A stretch of DNA of 45,465 nucleotides from Psychrosphaera sp. B3R10 (GTDB lineage Bacteria > Pseudomonadota > Gammaproteobacteria > Enterobacterales > Alteromonadaceae), in the NCBI RefSeq assembly GCF_018861025.1, contig NZ_JAHKQH010000038.1, positions 1-45,465 of the forward strand, written 5' to 3'. Below, one piece after another: positions 10,101 to 16,941 of the stretch. Position numbers and translations under genes: made by a program. The notes below the pieces were generated by a model that saw only the letters and a list, made by a program, of their open reading frames with translations, did not search any database and was not told the origin of the DNA. Every line of letters starts with the position of its first letter. Positions within the stretch are counted from its first letter, which is position 1.

Positions 10101-10222
10101 GGGCAACAGTCACGGTTGACGCACCACTTGGTGCCGGAGCTAATTACATTGAATTAAAAACAACGGGTAGCAGTGGCCCTAATATTAAGTCACTAAGTAT
10201 TACGGCAAAGGATGACGAATAA
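7166..10222 (+). CDS. GH2 beta-galactosidase-like enzyme with C-terminal accessory domains
   Basis: A 1018-residue secreted GH2 enzyme with signal peptide MNLFTKYRFV...INAA and AAAGGG 9 nt before the ATG. In order: sugar-binding jelly roll (about 26-180), Ig-like domain (about 185-290), TIM barrel (about 295-600) with acid/base Glu418 in SVGNET and nucleophile Glu479 in FIATEAP, a DUF4982-like Ig domain (WAYSNCEEVELFINGKSLG), a further beta domain, a chitobiase-C-like region (VFYTTDGSIPSKRSQ, near 828) and a terminal carbohydrate-binding-like module (about 912-1015). The family removes terminal beta-linked sugars, here most likely beta-D-galactose from galactan oligosaccharides. Its terminal module is homologous to the next gene product. 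Distinct from the LacZ-type GH2 at 26767. Confidence 0.88.
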   Translation: MNLFTKYRFVLFVLAIISSHINAARLHIDLNQNWKFSLSGSDAATSPTFDDRDWKTVNVPHDWAFNKGISIDGQQGDKGGYFDGGLGWYRQSFDVSKSWLDKRVVIDFEGVYMNSEVWINGHYLGKKAYGYISFQYDIGQYLTAGTNHIAVRVDNLKEPSARWYHPAGIYAPVSLTVMDAQSYVQNNGVYVTTSLNKDKSAQATVKLEYANTRNESLYVESKIVDQTGKPVLVENNPLPACTSENCSTTSQLTLYKPKLWDTETPNLYTLSTTIRSSDKVYDTVDTRFGIRTIKWDTKTGFWLNDKVTKLKGVSEHWEGGPVGGAWTKPLLRWKLALFKEMGVNAIRTAHNPYPPIFYELCDEMGILVMDEVFDGWSKKAPFDYGQQAFKDDWKTDLTEWVSRNRNHPSIILYSVGNETRGDEIAEKLVNEMHKLDPTRPVTSGHSASSKMDVFGVNGGSEKTQFFENSRPDLPFIATEAPHTWQTRGYYRSQTWLRDGNHSKRQGIFPLPDLAEEEIFTYEWADPSTWRNPKQHFNSSYDNATVRISARKNWELMRDLPWFSGHFRWTGFDYYGEAGYVHGGWPFRLFMGGALDVAGFEKDLFYFYKSQWTDEPFVHLLPHWTHPRMAAATKIPVWAYSNCEEVELFINGKSLGRDSLGTKWDEMQAEWMVPWQEGTLSANCLVDGQVKASTQQVTANAPSRLQLTLEDRFVQPETGSAIITAELLDEKGTFYPYGENKVYFHLVGDAEIRSLENGDPVDTSKNVGVDNRKAFMGATRAFIDIDNGATNVSMISAAIIGDKQLYSSDLINIDVATLNIKGKAAKVSIDVFYTTDGSIPSKRSQKYSGAFKVKPNTLVQAVVYIDGKALFTMKEAFADGSGLYWGKTGSSAQVENSRAMPAKDALLKGAAKRATHVDFQASEGSITWYQENDGEYGMNELAIEYASNDKESDREMLLIVNGKKIAKLKFPKTGKWQGKWATVTVDAPLGAGANYIELKTTGSSGPNIKSLSITAKDDE

Positions 10223-10300
10223 ATGGATTTTGCAGACTACTCAAACGTTGTTTTGAGTAAGCCTTTAAATTACAAGTCTTTGGCTCACAAGCTCAGGTTG

Positions 10301-10786
10301 ATGTCGAAATTGGTTAAAGTTTTTGTAATAACCATGATTGTTATCTTTGCTACAGGTTGCAAGTTAACTGACGATGCAAAGGGACCTAAGAGCGACAATG
10401 GCGAAATTGCTACCGTTGCTCCCGGTCAATTTAAACTGTTGGCAAATAACGCAGATGTTGTGGGGGCGCTCAAAACAGCTCAACATGTGGACTTTAAAGG
10501 AAGAGAAGGCTCAGTAACATGGAAGTTAAAAAATGTTGGTGAAACTGGTCACTATGACTTGAGGTTCTTATACGCTTTAAATGACCCCAAAAAACAACGA
10601 AATATGGATCTTTACATCAATGATGAAATTGTAACCTTAGTTCGTTTTTCAAATACGGGCAGTTGGCATTACAAATGGGAAAAAGCCCAGGTAATCGTTA
10701 AGGTGAATAGTGGCATTAATACCATTAAATTAGTGAGTAAAGGAAATAGTGCACCTAACCTAAAAGCGCTAATTATTTCGGGCTGA
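10301..10786 (+). CDS. Small lipoprotein made of one carbohydrate-binding-like module
   Basis: A 161-residue lipoprotein (FATGC, Cys20) when started at the ATG at 10301. The first ATG at 10223 directly abuts the GH2 stop and adds 26 residues that would bury the signal peptide, so it is less likely. Residues about 60-161 form a beta-sandwich module with HVDF, REGSVTW, a DLYIND turn and SAPNLKAL. The same pattern (HVDF, SEGSITW, LLIVNGK, SGPNIKSL) ends the upstream GH2 protein, so the two are homologous. It resembles CBM6/CBM35-type modules. The likely role is surface or periplasmic glycan binding beside the GH2 enzyme; no catalytic residues can be assigned. Confidence 0.72.
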   Translation: MSKLVKVFVITMIVIFATGCKLTDDAKGPKSDNGEIATVAPGQFKLLANNADVVGALKTAQHVDFKGREGSVTWKLKNVGETGHYDLRFLYALNDPKKQRNMDLYINDEIVTLVRFSNTGSWHYKWEKAQVIVKVNSGINTIKLVSKGNSAPNLKALIISG

Positions 10787-10803
10787 TGACAAGCTTTAAT
10801 ATC

Positions 10804-10831
10804 GCCCAACTTCCTGTTGGGCTTTGTTTTT
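10804..10831 (+). terminator. Rho-independent terminator
   Basis: Stem GCCCAAC / GTTGGGC (10804-10810 with 10816-10822), loop TTCCT, then TTTGTTTTT. It ends the GH2 plus small-lipoprotein operon. Confidence 0.9.
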
Positions 10832-11166
10832 CAACGCCAATATTCTTCCGTATTTTTTCTATCTTTTAGCTAAGTGATCACATAACTTTGATTTGTAATC
10901 TAAAACTGTCATTCCAGAACATATAAATATCAAGCAACACCTGATCCAGTTCAGTGATTGGTATAAGTGCTTTCTTTTACTATTAATTTTCTTAAATATT
11001 AGTTCCTTCAATTTGATTAATTTTTGAGGGTTTGGCGCGACAGACTTGTTTACTTTATATCTAACCGTGGATAAACGACCACTCGAAATTATTGGTAGAG
11101 CGACTCAATTAAAATAGTTTTGATAACAAAACTTTCAGTGGCAACTTCAAAAGCGAATTTATAATT
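10832..11166. other. Gene-less stretch upstream of the dockerin GH86
   Basis: No coding frame is supported. It holds an 8-bp palindrome GTGATCAC at 10874-10881 and AT-rich sequence. The best resemblance to the shared motif is a poor one (TTTTTGAGGGTTTGG near 11020). The promoter of the GH86-cohesin operon must lie here, but I cannot place it. Confidence 0.5.
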
Positions 11167-12993
11167 ATGAATATCAAGCAAGGCGTTTTAAAAAAGGGAC
11201 TTTCTAACATTGCCGTTATTTTAATTGGCGCGCTAAGTTTTTATAGTCTGCATGCGCAATCAGCTATTGAATTGCATGCGGGTGAGTTAAAGCAAAAAAT
11301 TGATATTGTCGGTGGAGACATGGAACGCTCGGCAAATTTTTTGTTACAAGCTAGCAACCCAGACGAAATCATCGATTGGTATTTTTCAGACATGGTGATG
11401 CCTTATATGAGGGTGGTGTTTGATAAAAAACAAGAATTGATTGAAGGCGCTCCCAATTTTGGTTTTTACAGCAAACAAATTGAAGTGATGCAAAAAATTA
11501 AAGCGGTGAATCCAGACGTAAAATTTTGGGCGACATTAAAAACCGACTATGACGGTTACGGCAAAAATAACAATATGCCGGACTGGATTTATACTGGGAA
11601 TGGTTATAACGGTGGGAGCTATAATTCAACACTTTTTAAAGCCGACAAATATGCGGGCTTTCTCGCCGACTACTTAAAACTTATGCATGAAAGTGGCGTT
11701 AAAATTGACATTATATCGGTATCTAAAGAATGGATGCAGGTAATGCCGGCACGGAATGAATACAACACGATTAATCAGTTGAAACAGCTGTTAGCAACGG
11801 AAGCCTACAAAGGTGTACCGGTTCCTGAATTTAATGGCCCTGCGGCGTGGGGGGTAAAACAAGCCAAAAATTTTGTGGTGGATGTCAGCAATAATGGCTA
11901 TCAGGCAAATTACTCTGGCTTTTCGGCACACACTTATGACAAGCCGACAGAAGCGAATTGGTTGGATTTAATTACTGCCGCGTCTGCGATTAATAAACCG
12001 GTATATAATGAAGAATCCAATGCCGCTGGTGGCGGGCCTTTGTGGGGCGAAGAACCTACGATAGGTGGAGTCATCAATATCTATACGGGTAAAACAGAAT
12101 CATATCGGGCTGGATTACGGGGCGAGTTGTTCTTTGAAATTTGGTCAAGAGGGATCACCAAAGAAACGCGCGCCGTTTATTTTACCAAAGGACAAAAGGG
12201 CAATCGCCTCCGTGGTTATTGGTTAATAAAAGCGTTTATTGATGGTGTGTATAACAAACATTATATCGCTCACACAACACCGCAAGAATTGTCTGACATT
12301 AAAGTGATGGCGTTTTCTGACGATGAATATATCACCGCTTATGTGATTAATGCGTCTACAACAAATGCGTTTACCAACTTGCCAATTACGCTTAATGATA
12401 AAGTTATTACCAGTAATACAATAGTCGCTCAAACCTGGAGCGAGGACACACCTAAAATGGGCGTTGTTAGTGGTATAACAAAAACCTCAAGTAATTCTTT
12501 TTCAGTAAATGTCGCTCCTTCGAGTTTAGTCATCTATAAGTTCAGAATTGGTGGTAATGCGACAATTAATCTGTCGTTAAATCAAAACGAAATCACGGCA
12601 ACAGAGCAGTCGTTTAACTTAGATGTCACGGCCAATCAACCGTGGGTCATTACTCAACTCCCTAACTGGCTAACAGTAGATCAACAAAGTGGCGATGCAT
12701 CAACAACCATTACATTTAACGCGATTGAAAATATGTCGAATGTTGAACGTGCCGCCACTATTTATGTTAACGACGTGCCTTTGCTTGTGGTTCAATCCGG
12801 CGGGTATGGCCAAGGTGAGGGGGATGTGAATCTAGACGGTGTTGTTAATGCTGCGGATCTTGAATCTTTTAGAGCGGTTTATGGCCTGAGTAATACCGAC
12901 AAAAACTACCTGCTAAGTGCTGATCTCGATGTTGATGGCAAGATCACAAAGCGGGATTACAGCCAACTCTACGCAATTTTCTTACAACAATAA
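11167..12993 (+). CDS. GH86-like endo-beta-galactanase with BACON and dockerin domains
   Basis: A 608-residue exported protein with a signal peptide ending near residue 33 and no lipobox. The catalytic barrel (about 34-380) starts with the GGDMERS motif typical of GH86 beta-agarases/porphyranases. Candidate catalytic Glu are E188 (SVSKEWM) and E282/E283 (VYNEES), with the barrel continuing through AGLRGELFFEIWSRG. A small beta domain precedes a BACON-like module (about 463-546, with WVITQLPNWLTV). Residues about 550-606 form a type I dockerin: two calcium loops, DVNLDGVVNAADL (553-565) and DLDVDGKITKRDY (586-598), each followed by a helix. GH86 enzymes cut internal beta-1,4 bonds in agar or porphyran. 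The next gene encodes a cohesin-like protein, so this enzyme is probably docked to it at the surface. Confidence 0.83.
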   Translation: MNIKQGVLKKGLSNIAVILIGALSFYSLHAQSAIELHAGELKQKIDIVGGDMERSANFLLQASNPDEIIDWYFSDMVMPYMRVVFDKKQELIEGAPNFGFYSKQIEVMQKIKAVNPDVKFWATLKTDYDGYGKNNNMPDWIYTGNGYNGGSYNSTLFKADKYAGFLADYLKLMHESGVKIDIISVSKEWMQVMPARNEYNTINQLKQLLATEAYKGVPVPEFNGPAAWGVKQAKNFVVDVSNNGYQANYSGFSAHTYDKPTEANWLDLITAASAINKPVYNEESNAAGGGPLWGEEPTIGGVINIYTGKTESYRAGLRGELFFEIWSRGITKETRAVYFTKGQKGNRLRGYWLIKAFIDGVYNKHYIAHTTPQELSDIKVMAFSDDEYITAYVINASTTNAFTNLPITLNDKVITSNTIVAQTWSEDTPKMGVVSGITKTSSNSFSVNVAPSSLVIYKFRIGGNATINLSLNQNEITATEQSFNLDVTANQPWVITQLPNWLTVDQQSGDASTTITFNAIENMSNVERAATIYVNDVPLLVVQSGGYGQGEGDVNLDGVVNAADLESFRAVYGLSNTDKNYLLSADLDVDGKITKRDYSQLYAIFLQQ

Positions 12994-13062
12994 TTAAAAA
13001 GTTGTCGCTAGGTGAGAATACATAATGGCGGCGCTTTTAAAATTAAAAAAAAGGTTGTCTTC

Positions 13063-13653
13063 ATGACACATACAACACTCGTAGGTAGCCGTCTAAAGCA
13101 GGCTTGTTGTCGCTTTATCATAATCTGCATGAGCTTAATACCTGCTGCCCAAGCTAGCGTAACATTGGATGTATTATCGGATGATATACAGGTCGGAGAT
13201 TACTTTTTAGTAAATGTTATTTTAGAAAATACTGAACATAAATCCATTTCTTCATTTGCATTTGATTATAACGACGCTGCATTGCAGCAACTTGAATTTA
13301 CTGGGGATGAGTTGACCGAACCGAGATTTTCTCGTATTGAAGAATACGCTACGGTAGATAACTTAGTTATCAGCCCTGAGCGAGTTAATGAGCAAAATAC
13401 CCTGCTGGCGACACTGAAATTTTATGCCCATAGCACAGGAAAGGTTACATTATCTTTGCTTGGTAACGACGGTGAGTTGTCTGGTGTATTTTTTACTGAT
13501 CTTACTTATGAATCAATTGACGCCAATGTCAGCTTCGTTGTGAATGACAAAGTTGAATCTTTACCTGATACCGACAACAGCTCCGGCGGATCATTAACTG
13601 GCTTGCTGATATTGTGCCTATTTGGTGTACGTATAGTGCGTGCGCGTTATTGA
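13063..13653 (+). CDS. Cohesin-domain protein with GlyGly-CTERM anchor
   Basis: A 196-residue protein from the ATG at 13063, preceded by AAAAGG; an upstream in-frame GTG at 13012 adds 17 charged residues before the signal peptide and is unlikely. The signal peptide ends near AAQA (31). Residues about 32-165 fit a cohesin beta-sandwich: DIQVGDYFLVNVILEN, ISSFAFDYNDAALQQLEF, then TLLATLKFYAHSTG. The C-terminus is a GlyGly-CTERM tail: SGGSLTG, a hydrophobic stretch, then RARY. In known systems this tail is cut by rhombosortase after type II secretion and the protein is attached to the outer surface. It starts 69 bp after the dockerin-bearing GH86, so it is the obvious partner. The binding itself is inferred. 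Confidence 0.8.
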   Translation: MTHTTLVGSRLKQACCRFIIICMSLIPAAQASVTLDVLSDDIQVGDYFLVNVILENTEHKSISSFAFDYNDAALQQLEFTGDELTEPRFSRIEEYATVDNLVISPERVNEQNTLLATLKFYAHSTGKVTLSLLGNDGELSGVFFTDLTYESIDANVSFVVNDKVESLPDTDNSSGGSLTGLLILCLFGVRIVRARY

Positions 13654-14027
13654 CAAAACTAGGCACTGTAACTTAGAAGCAGTGTCTTGCCCCTAACCTT
13701 GAACTCATATTTGTTAACGTCTATTCATTTTAATCAAACGCGATATCTCGCCAGCATCAAAAGTATGTCCTAAAACTGTCGTCAAGCTAGGTTTACTATT
13801 GGATCTTAAACGACTTGAAAGTTTCCACGGTTTTACTGAATTGGCATAAGGTCCGTTTTTATAAACGTTGTTATAAAGGTTGTTATAAAGGTTTTTTTTG
13901 CAGGTTCTGCGTTGACTAATTTGCGTCGAGCATTGATTGTTCAGGAAGTGTGTTTGTAAATCATTGGTAAATTAGACAGTGGGGAGGCGGCAACACGAAC
14001 ACATTGGTTAATGTTGCCTTTGACCCG
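13654..14027. other. Intergenic region between convergent GH86 operons
   Basis: No gene is supported. It contains an imperfect hairpin just after the cohesin stop (GGCACTG ... CAGTGTC, about 13662-13685) and a direct repeat of GTTGTTATAAAG at 13867-13878 and 13879-13890. A weak hairpin (GGCAACA / TGTTGCC, about 13986-14017) lies beyond the end of the minus-strand GH86. None has a strong U-tract. Confidence 0.5.
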
Positions 14028-16613
14028 TTATTGGGATATTTCTATTACAAATTCGGCTGTGCCAGGGCAACCGTTTGCGGGCGTATAGGTCGCCGTATAA
14101 GTCCCTGCTTGGTCTAACTGTAGATTTGATATTTGGATCTGGCGTTCTGAGCTACTAAACCCTTTTGGTCCAGACCAAGACCAAGTGCCACTGTGGGGTT
14201 GTGGCCCTAAATCAATCGTATCGCCTACTTTGACCGTTACCGAGGTGACTTTTTGCCAAGTCCCTTCGTTTACCCTTATATAAGGCGTTACAGTCGATGG
14301 CGTGCATTCTCCTTCAACAAGCTTTGTTTCAAAAACTGCGCTGCTACTGCATCCTAATGGCGTAGTTAACGTCGCCGTGTATTGTCCTTGCTGTGCTTCA
14401 CTTGCATCAGCGAATGACAATTGACGAACTTCTATGGCTTTAAAGTCATTAGGACCAGTCCACTGCCAACGACCAACATCTGGTGACGTTGGGCCAATTT
14501 GAAAGGTATCACCGTTTCTATATTCAAGTTCGTAGGTCGATTGCCACTTTCCTGCAATGAACATTTTAGGTTCAATTGTTGGCGTGTCACTACAGGCTAT
14601 ATTCACATCAAACTCTAGTTTGGCACGGCACCCAGCGTCGCTCGTGAAGTGAGCGGTATATTGCCCAGCGTGTTTTAATTTCGCCGTTGCAATTGCTAAG
14701 TAATCCTGTGTTGCATCAATGTAACCCGGTCCTGTCCAATGCCAGTCCCCCGATGTTTGAGAAAGTGGAGTTATATTCAGTTTATCCCCTGTATTTAAAT
14801 AGATGCTTGTTTGGCTGTCGACCCGGCTTTCTTGGTTTATTTGATACTCAAAACTGAGTTCAGGATCGACTTTACAATCTACAGCCAATTCAGTAGTGAT
14901 TGCGCTAGTATTGCCATCGCTGTCACTAAAAGTTGCCTGATAATAACCCGCCATCTCAGGCGTAATATTAGACAGTTGAATATGAGCTTGATCGGCGCTG
15001 AAGATATTTGGACCATTCCAATGCCATGTGCCCGTTGCAGTCGATTTGGGTTCAAACTCAACGGAATCCCCCGCTTCAATAACAGCGACCGCTTGGTTAT
15101 TCATCTCAGTAAATTCACTGTCGTCAGTTTTGACAAACTGAGTAAGAGGGTATTGCGGCTTAATGATAAATAGGTTGAGGCTGTTCAGGTCGATATCTGC
15201 CGTGAATTTACCGTCTTGTTGTAGCTCGATTGTCGATGCTAGGCCTTCAATCGCTGTAGATTCTTGCCAAACCCTGTGTTGAACCGTCATACCTGTTTTC
15301 AAATTGAGTTGGTCAATAACAAATTCAACTTCGTCTTGAGCGTCGTTTTGGTTGTTGATAACCCATAGGGCCAAACTATCACCTTTTATAAACGCCATCG
15401 TGCTTAAGGAATCAAGGTTGGTGGTTAACGTAGAAACATACTTACTGTCGACAGCATTGTTTGCAAAATGTTTCATCAGGTAATAAGAGCGCATTCTTCG
15501 GCCGTCGGTGCCTTTGTTAAAAAAGATCGGTTTTGCAAAATATTTGTTCGTTTGGATCTCATTATAACCACGAGGCCATAATTCAAAAATGGCTTCGCCT
15601 TGCAGGCCCGCGCTATACATCTCGGTTTTTGCCGCATAGGTGCCTAGTGCATAGTTAAAATCAGATTCATATATTGTCTGTCCACCACCGCCATGACCTG
15701 ATTCTTCGTTATAGGCAAATTTTCCAGCGTCGTTGGCGGCTTGTATAAAATCACCCCAACTTTTTGTTTCCCCTGACCAGTAATTATGTGAACTGTACCC
15801 TGCAACATATTGGTTAATACCTTTTGCTTGGTAGTTACCAATGAGTTTAATGCCATTGCTTAACGACCAAGTACCAGCATCGATTATGAGTGGCATGGCA
15901 ATATTTCTAGCGGTTAAGGCATCCTGCAACGTCTCTATCGCCACTTTTGCACGATCAACGGTAATCACCCCTACATATTCTTTTGATGTTGCTATATAGC
16001 TTACTGGCACGCCAGATTGCGACATATATTCAACATAATCGGCGAGAAAAAGGCCATACTTCACAGCGTCAAATGAACGGCTTCCGGTATTTTCTGAATC
16101 TAGGTAGGCATAATCGTAAATCCAAGTTGGTAGATTATTCCGATTCCCCTGGCTATAGCCGTGGTAATCTGACTCCAGTGTGGCAAAAAACTTTATATTG
16201 GGGTTTTCCAATTTTATCAATTGCATTGCTTTGACGGCATTATCGTAAATTGAAAAATCTTTAACGCCCTCAGTCATTTCTTGGTGTTTATCGTAAGCGA
16301 CACGCCACGTATCAAATTTTATGTCTTTTGCGACCCAACGAATAACTTCTTGTTGATTGTCGACTTGTCCGAAGTTTCTATGACTGCGCTCCATGTCACC
16401 TCCCATCATAGAAATGGTTTGATTGATATTGGTGACATCCACCAAAATCCTTTTGGTTTCGCTTGTGCCGCCATTCTCTGAGCCGCCACCGGTATTAGAT
16501 CCTCCGGTCTCGGTATTGTTTTGTTCATTTTGTTTTGTTGATGAATCTTCTCCGCCGCAGGATATTAAAAATAATATCAAAAGCATCCCTGTTAGTTTTT
16601 GTAATAGGTTCAT
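14028..16613 (-). CDS. GH86-like endo-beta-galactanase lipoprotein with four Ig-like modules
   Basis: An 861-residue lipoprotein (FLISC, Cys19) followed by a Gly/Ser/Asn/Glu linker (about 20-55). The catalytic region (about 55-480) parallels the 608-residue GH86 protein: GGDMERS at 71-77, YDKHQEM, DYHGYS, candidate catalytic E212 (TSKEYV) and E303/E304 (YNEES), and LQGEAIFELWPRG. The C-terminal 370 residues are four homologous Ig-like modules of about 90 residues, each with a G-x-W-x-W-x-GP core and a GxYxA strand; the last three also have a GC near the end. They probably extend the enzyme from the membrane or bind glycan. AAGG lies 7 nt before the ATG, next to a hexanucleotide repeat. It is anchored by lipid, in contrast to the dockerin-bearing paralogue. 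Confidence 0.84.
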   Translation of the reverse strand: MNLLQKLTGMLLILFLISCGGEDSSTKQNEQNNTETGGSNTGGGSENGGTSETKRILVDVTNINQTISMMGGDMERSHRNFGQVDNQQEVIRWVAKDIKFDTWRVAYDKHQEMTEGVKDFSIYDNAVKAMQLIKLENPNIKFFATLESDYHGYSQGNRNNLPTWIYDYAYLDSENTGSRSFDAVKYGLFLADYVEYMSQSGVPVSYIATSKEYVGVITVDRAKVAIETLQDALTARNIAMPLIIDAGTWSLSNGIKLIGNYQAKGINQYVAGYSSHNYWSGETKSWGDFIQAANDAGKFAYNEESGHGGGGQTIYESDFNYALGTYAAKTEMYSAGLQGEAIFELWPRGYNEIQTNKYFAKPIFFNKGTDGRRMRSYYLMKHFANNAVDSKYVSTLTTNLDSLSTMAFIKGDSLALWVINNQNDAQDEVEFVIDQLNLKTGMTVQHRVWQESTAIEGLASTIELQQDGKFTADIDLNSLNLFIIKPQYPLTQFVKTDDSEFTEMNNQAVAVIEAGDSVEFEPKSTATGTWHWNGPNIFSADQAHIQLSNITPEMAGYYQATFSDSDGNTSAITTELAVDCKVDPELSFEYQINQESRVDSQTSIYLNTGDKLNITPLSQTSGDWHWTGPGYIDATQDYLAIATAKLKHAGQYTAHFTSDAGCRAKLEFDVNIACSDTPTIEPKMFIAGKWQSTYELEYRNGDTFQIGPTSPDVGRWQWTGPNDFKAIEVRQLSFADASEAQQGQYTATLTTPLGCSSSAVFETKLVEGECTPSTVTPYIRVNEGTWQKVTSVTVKVGDTIDLGPQPHSGTWSWSGPKGFSSSERQIQISNLQLDQAGTYTATYTPANGCPGTAEFVIEISQ

Positions 16614-16623
16614 GTAGTAGCCT

Positions 16624-16654
16624 TTTTTGTTTTTGTTTTTGTTTTTGTTTTTTT
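16624..16654. repeat. Hexanucleotide repeat (TTTTTG)4 in the GH86 leader
   Basis: Four perfect TTTTTG units (16624-16647) are followed by seven T. On the coding (minus) strand this reads (AAAAAC)4 directly upstream of the AAGG ribosome binding site of the GH86 gene, so slippage would change leader length but not the reading frame. Confidence 0.85.
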
Positions 16655-16728
16655 ATTCAGTGCAGGCGATATGAAGTGCACTTGTTTTGAGTTCGATTTT
16701 GGACAATTAGTAAACAAACTTGCGACGT

Positions 16729-16745
16729 CGAAACCATAAAAAAAT
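16729..16745 (-). promoter_or_regulatory. Shared upstream motif, copy C (TTTATGGTTT)
   Basis: AAACCATAAA at 16731-16740 reads TTTATGGTTT on the minus strand, about 117 bp upstream of the GH86 lipoprotein ATG. It is the T-for-C variant, also seen before the GH97 gene. Confidence 0.35.
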
Positions 16746-16872
16746 GGCAGATATATGCTAATTATCGTGATTAAAATTAAGGCATTTAGGATTGCTGGGC
16801 GCTCATTAGACTCCGCGCTAGATTAACGCGAAGCAAGCGGTGAAACTTAGGTGATATTGGAAATGGCATAAA

Positions 16873-16908
16873 CTCGGAATAAAAGACTAAGTGGTCCTAT
16901 ATTCCGAG
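16873..16908 (-). terminator. Possible terminator of the 432-residue protein gene
   Basis: Inverted repeat CTCGGAATA / TATTCCGAG (16873-16881 with 16900-16908) with an 18-nt loop, 34 bp beyond the stop on the minus strand. There is only a short T-run after it. The rest of 16655-16941 has no gene that I can support. Confidence 0.45.
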
Positions 16909-16941
16909 CTTTATGTCTAATCGTTAAAGAAATTGATGTGG

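Noticed and set aside
10874-10881. GTGATCAC as a CRP site before the dockerin GH86
   Set aside because: Only the central 8 bp are palindromic and the flanks do not extend it to the usual TGTGA-N6-TCACA form.
13986-14017. Terminator of the minus-strand GH86 gene
   Set aside because: The 7-bp stem has a long loop and no T-run, so it is noted only as a weak hairpin.
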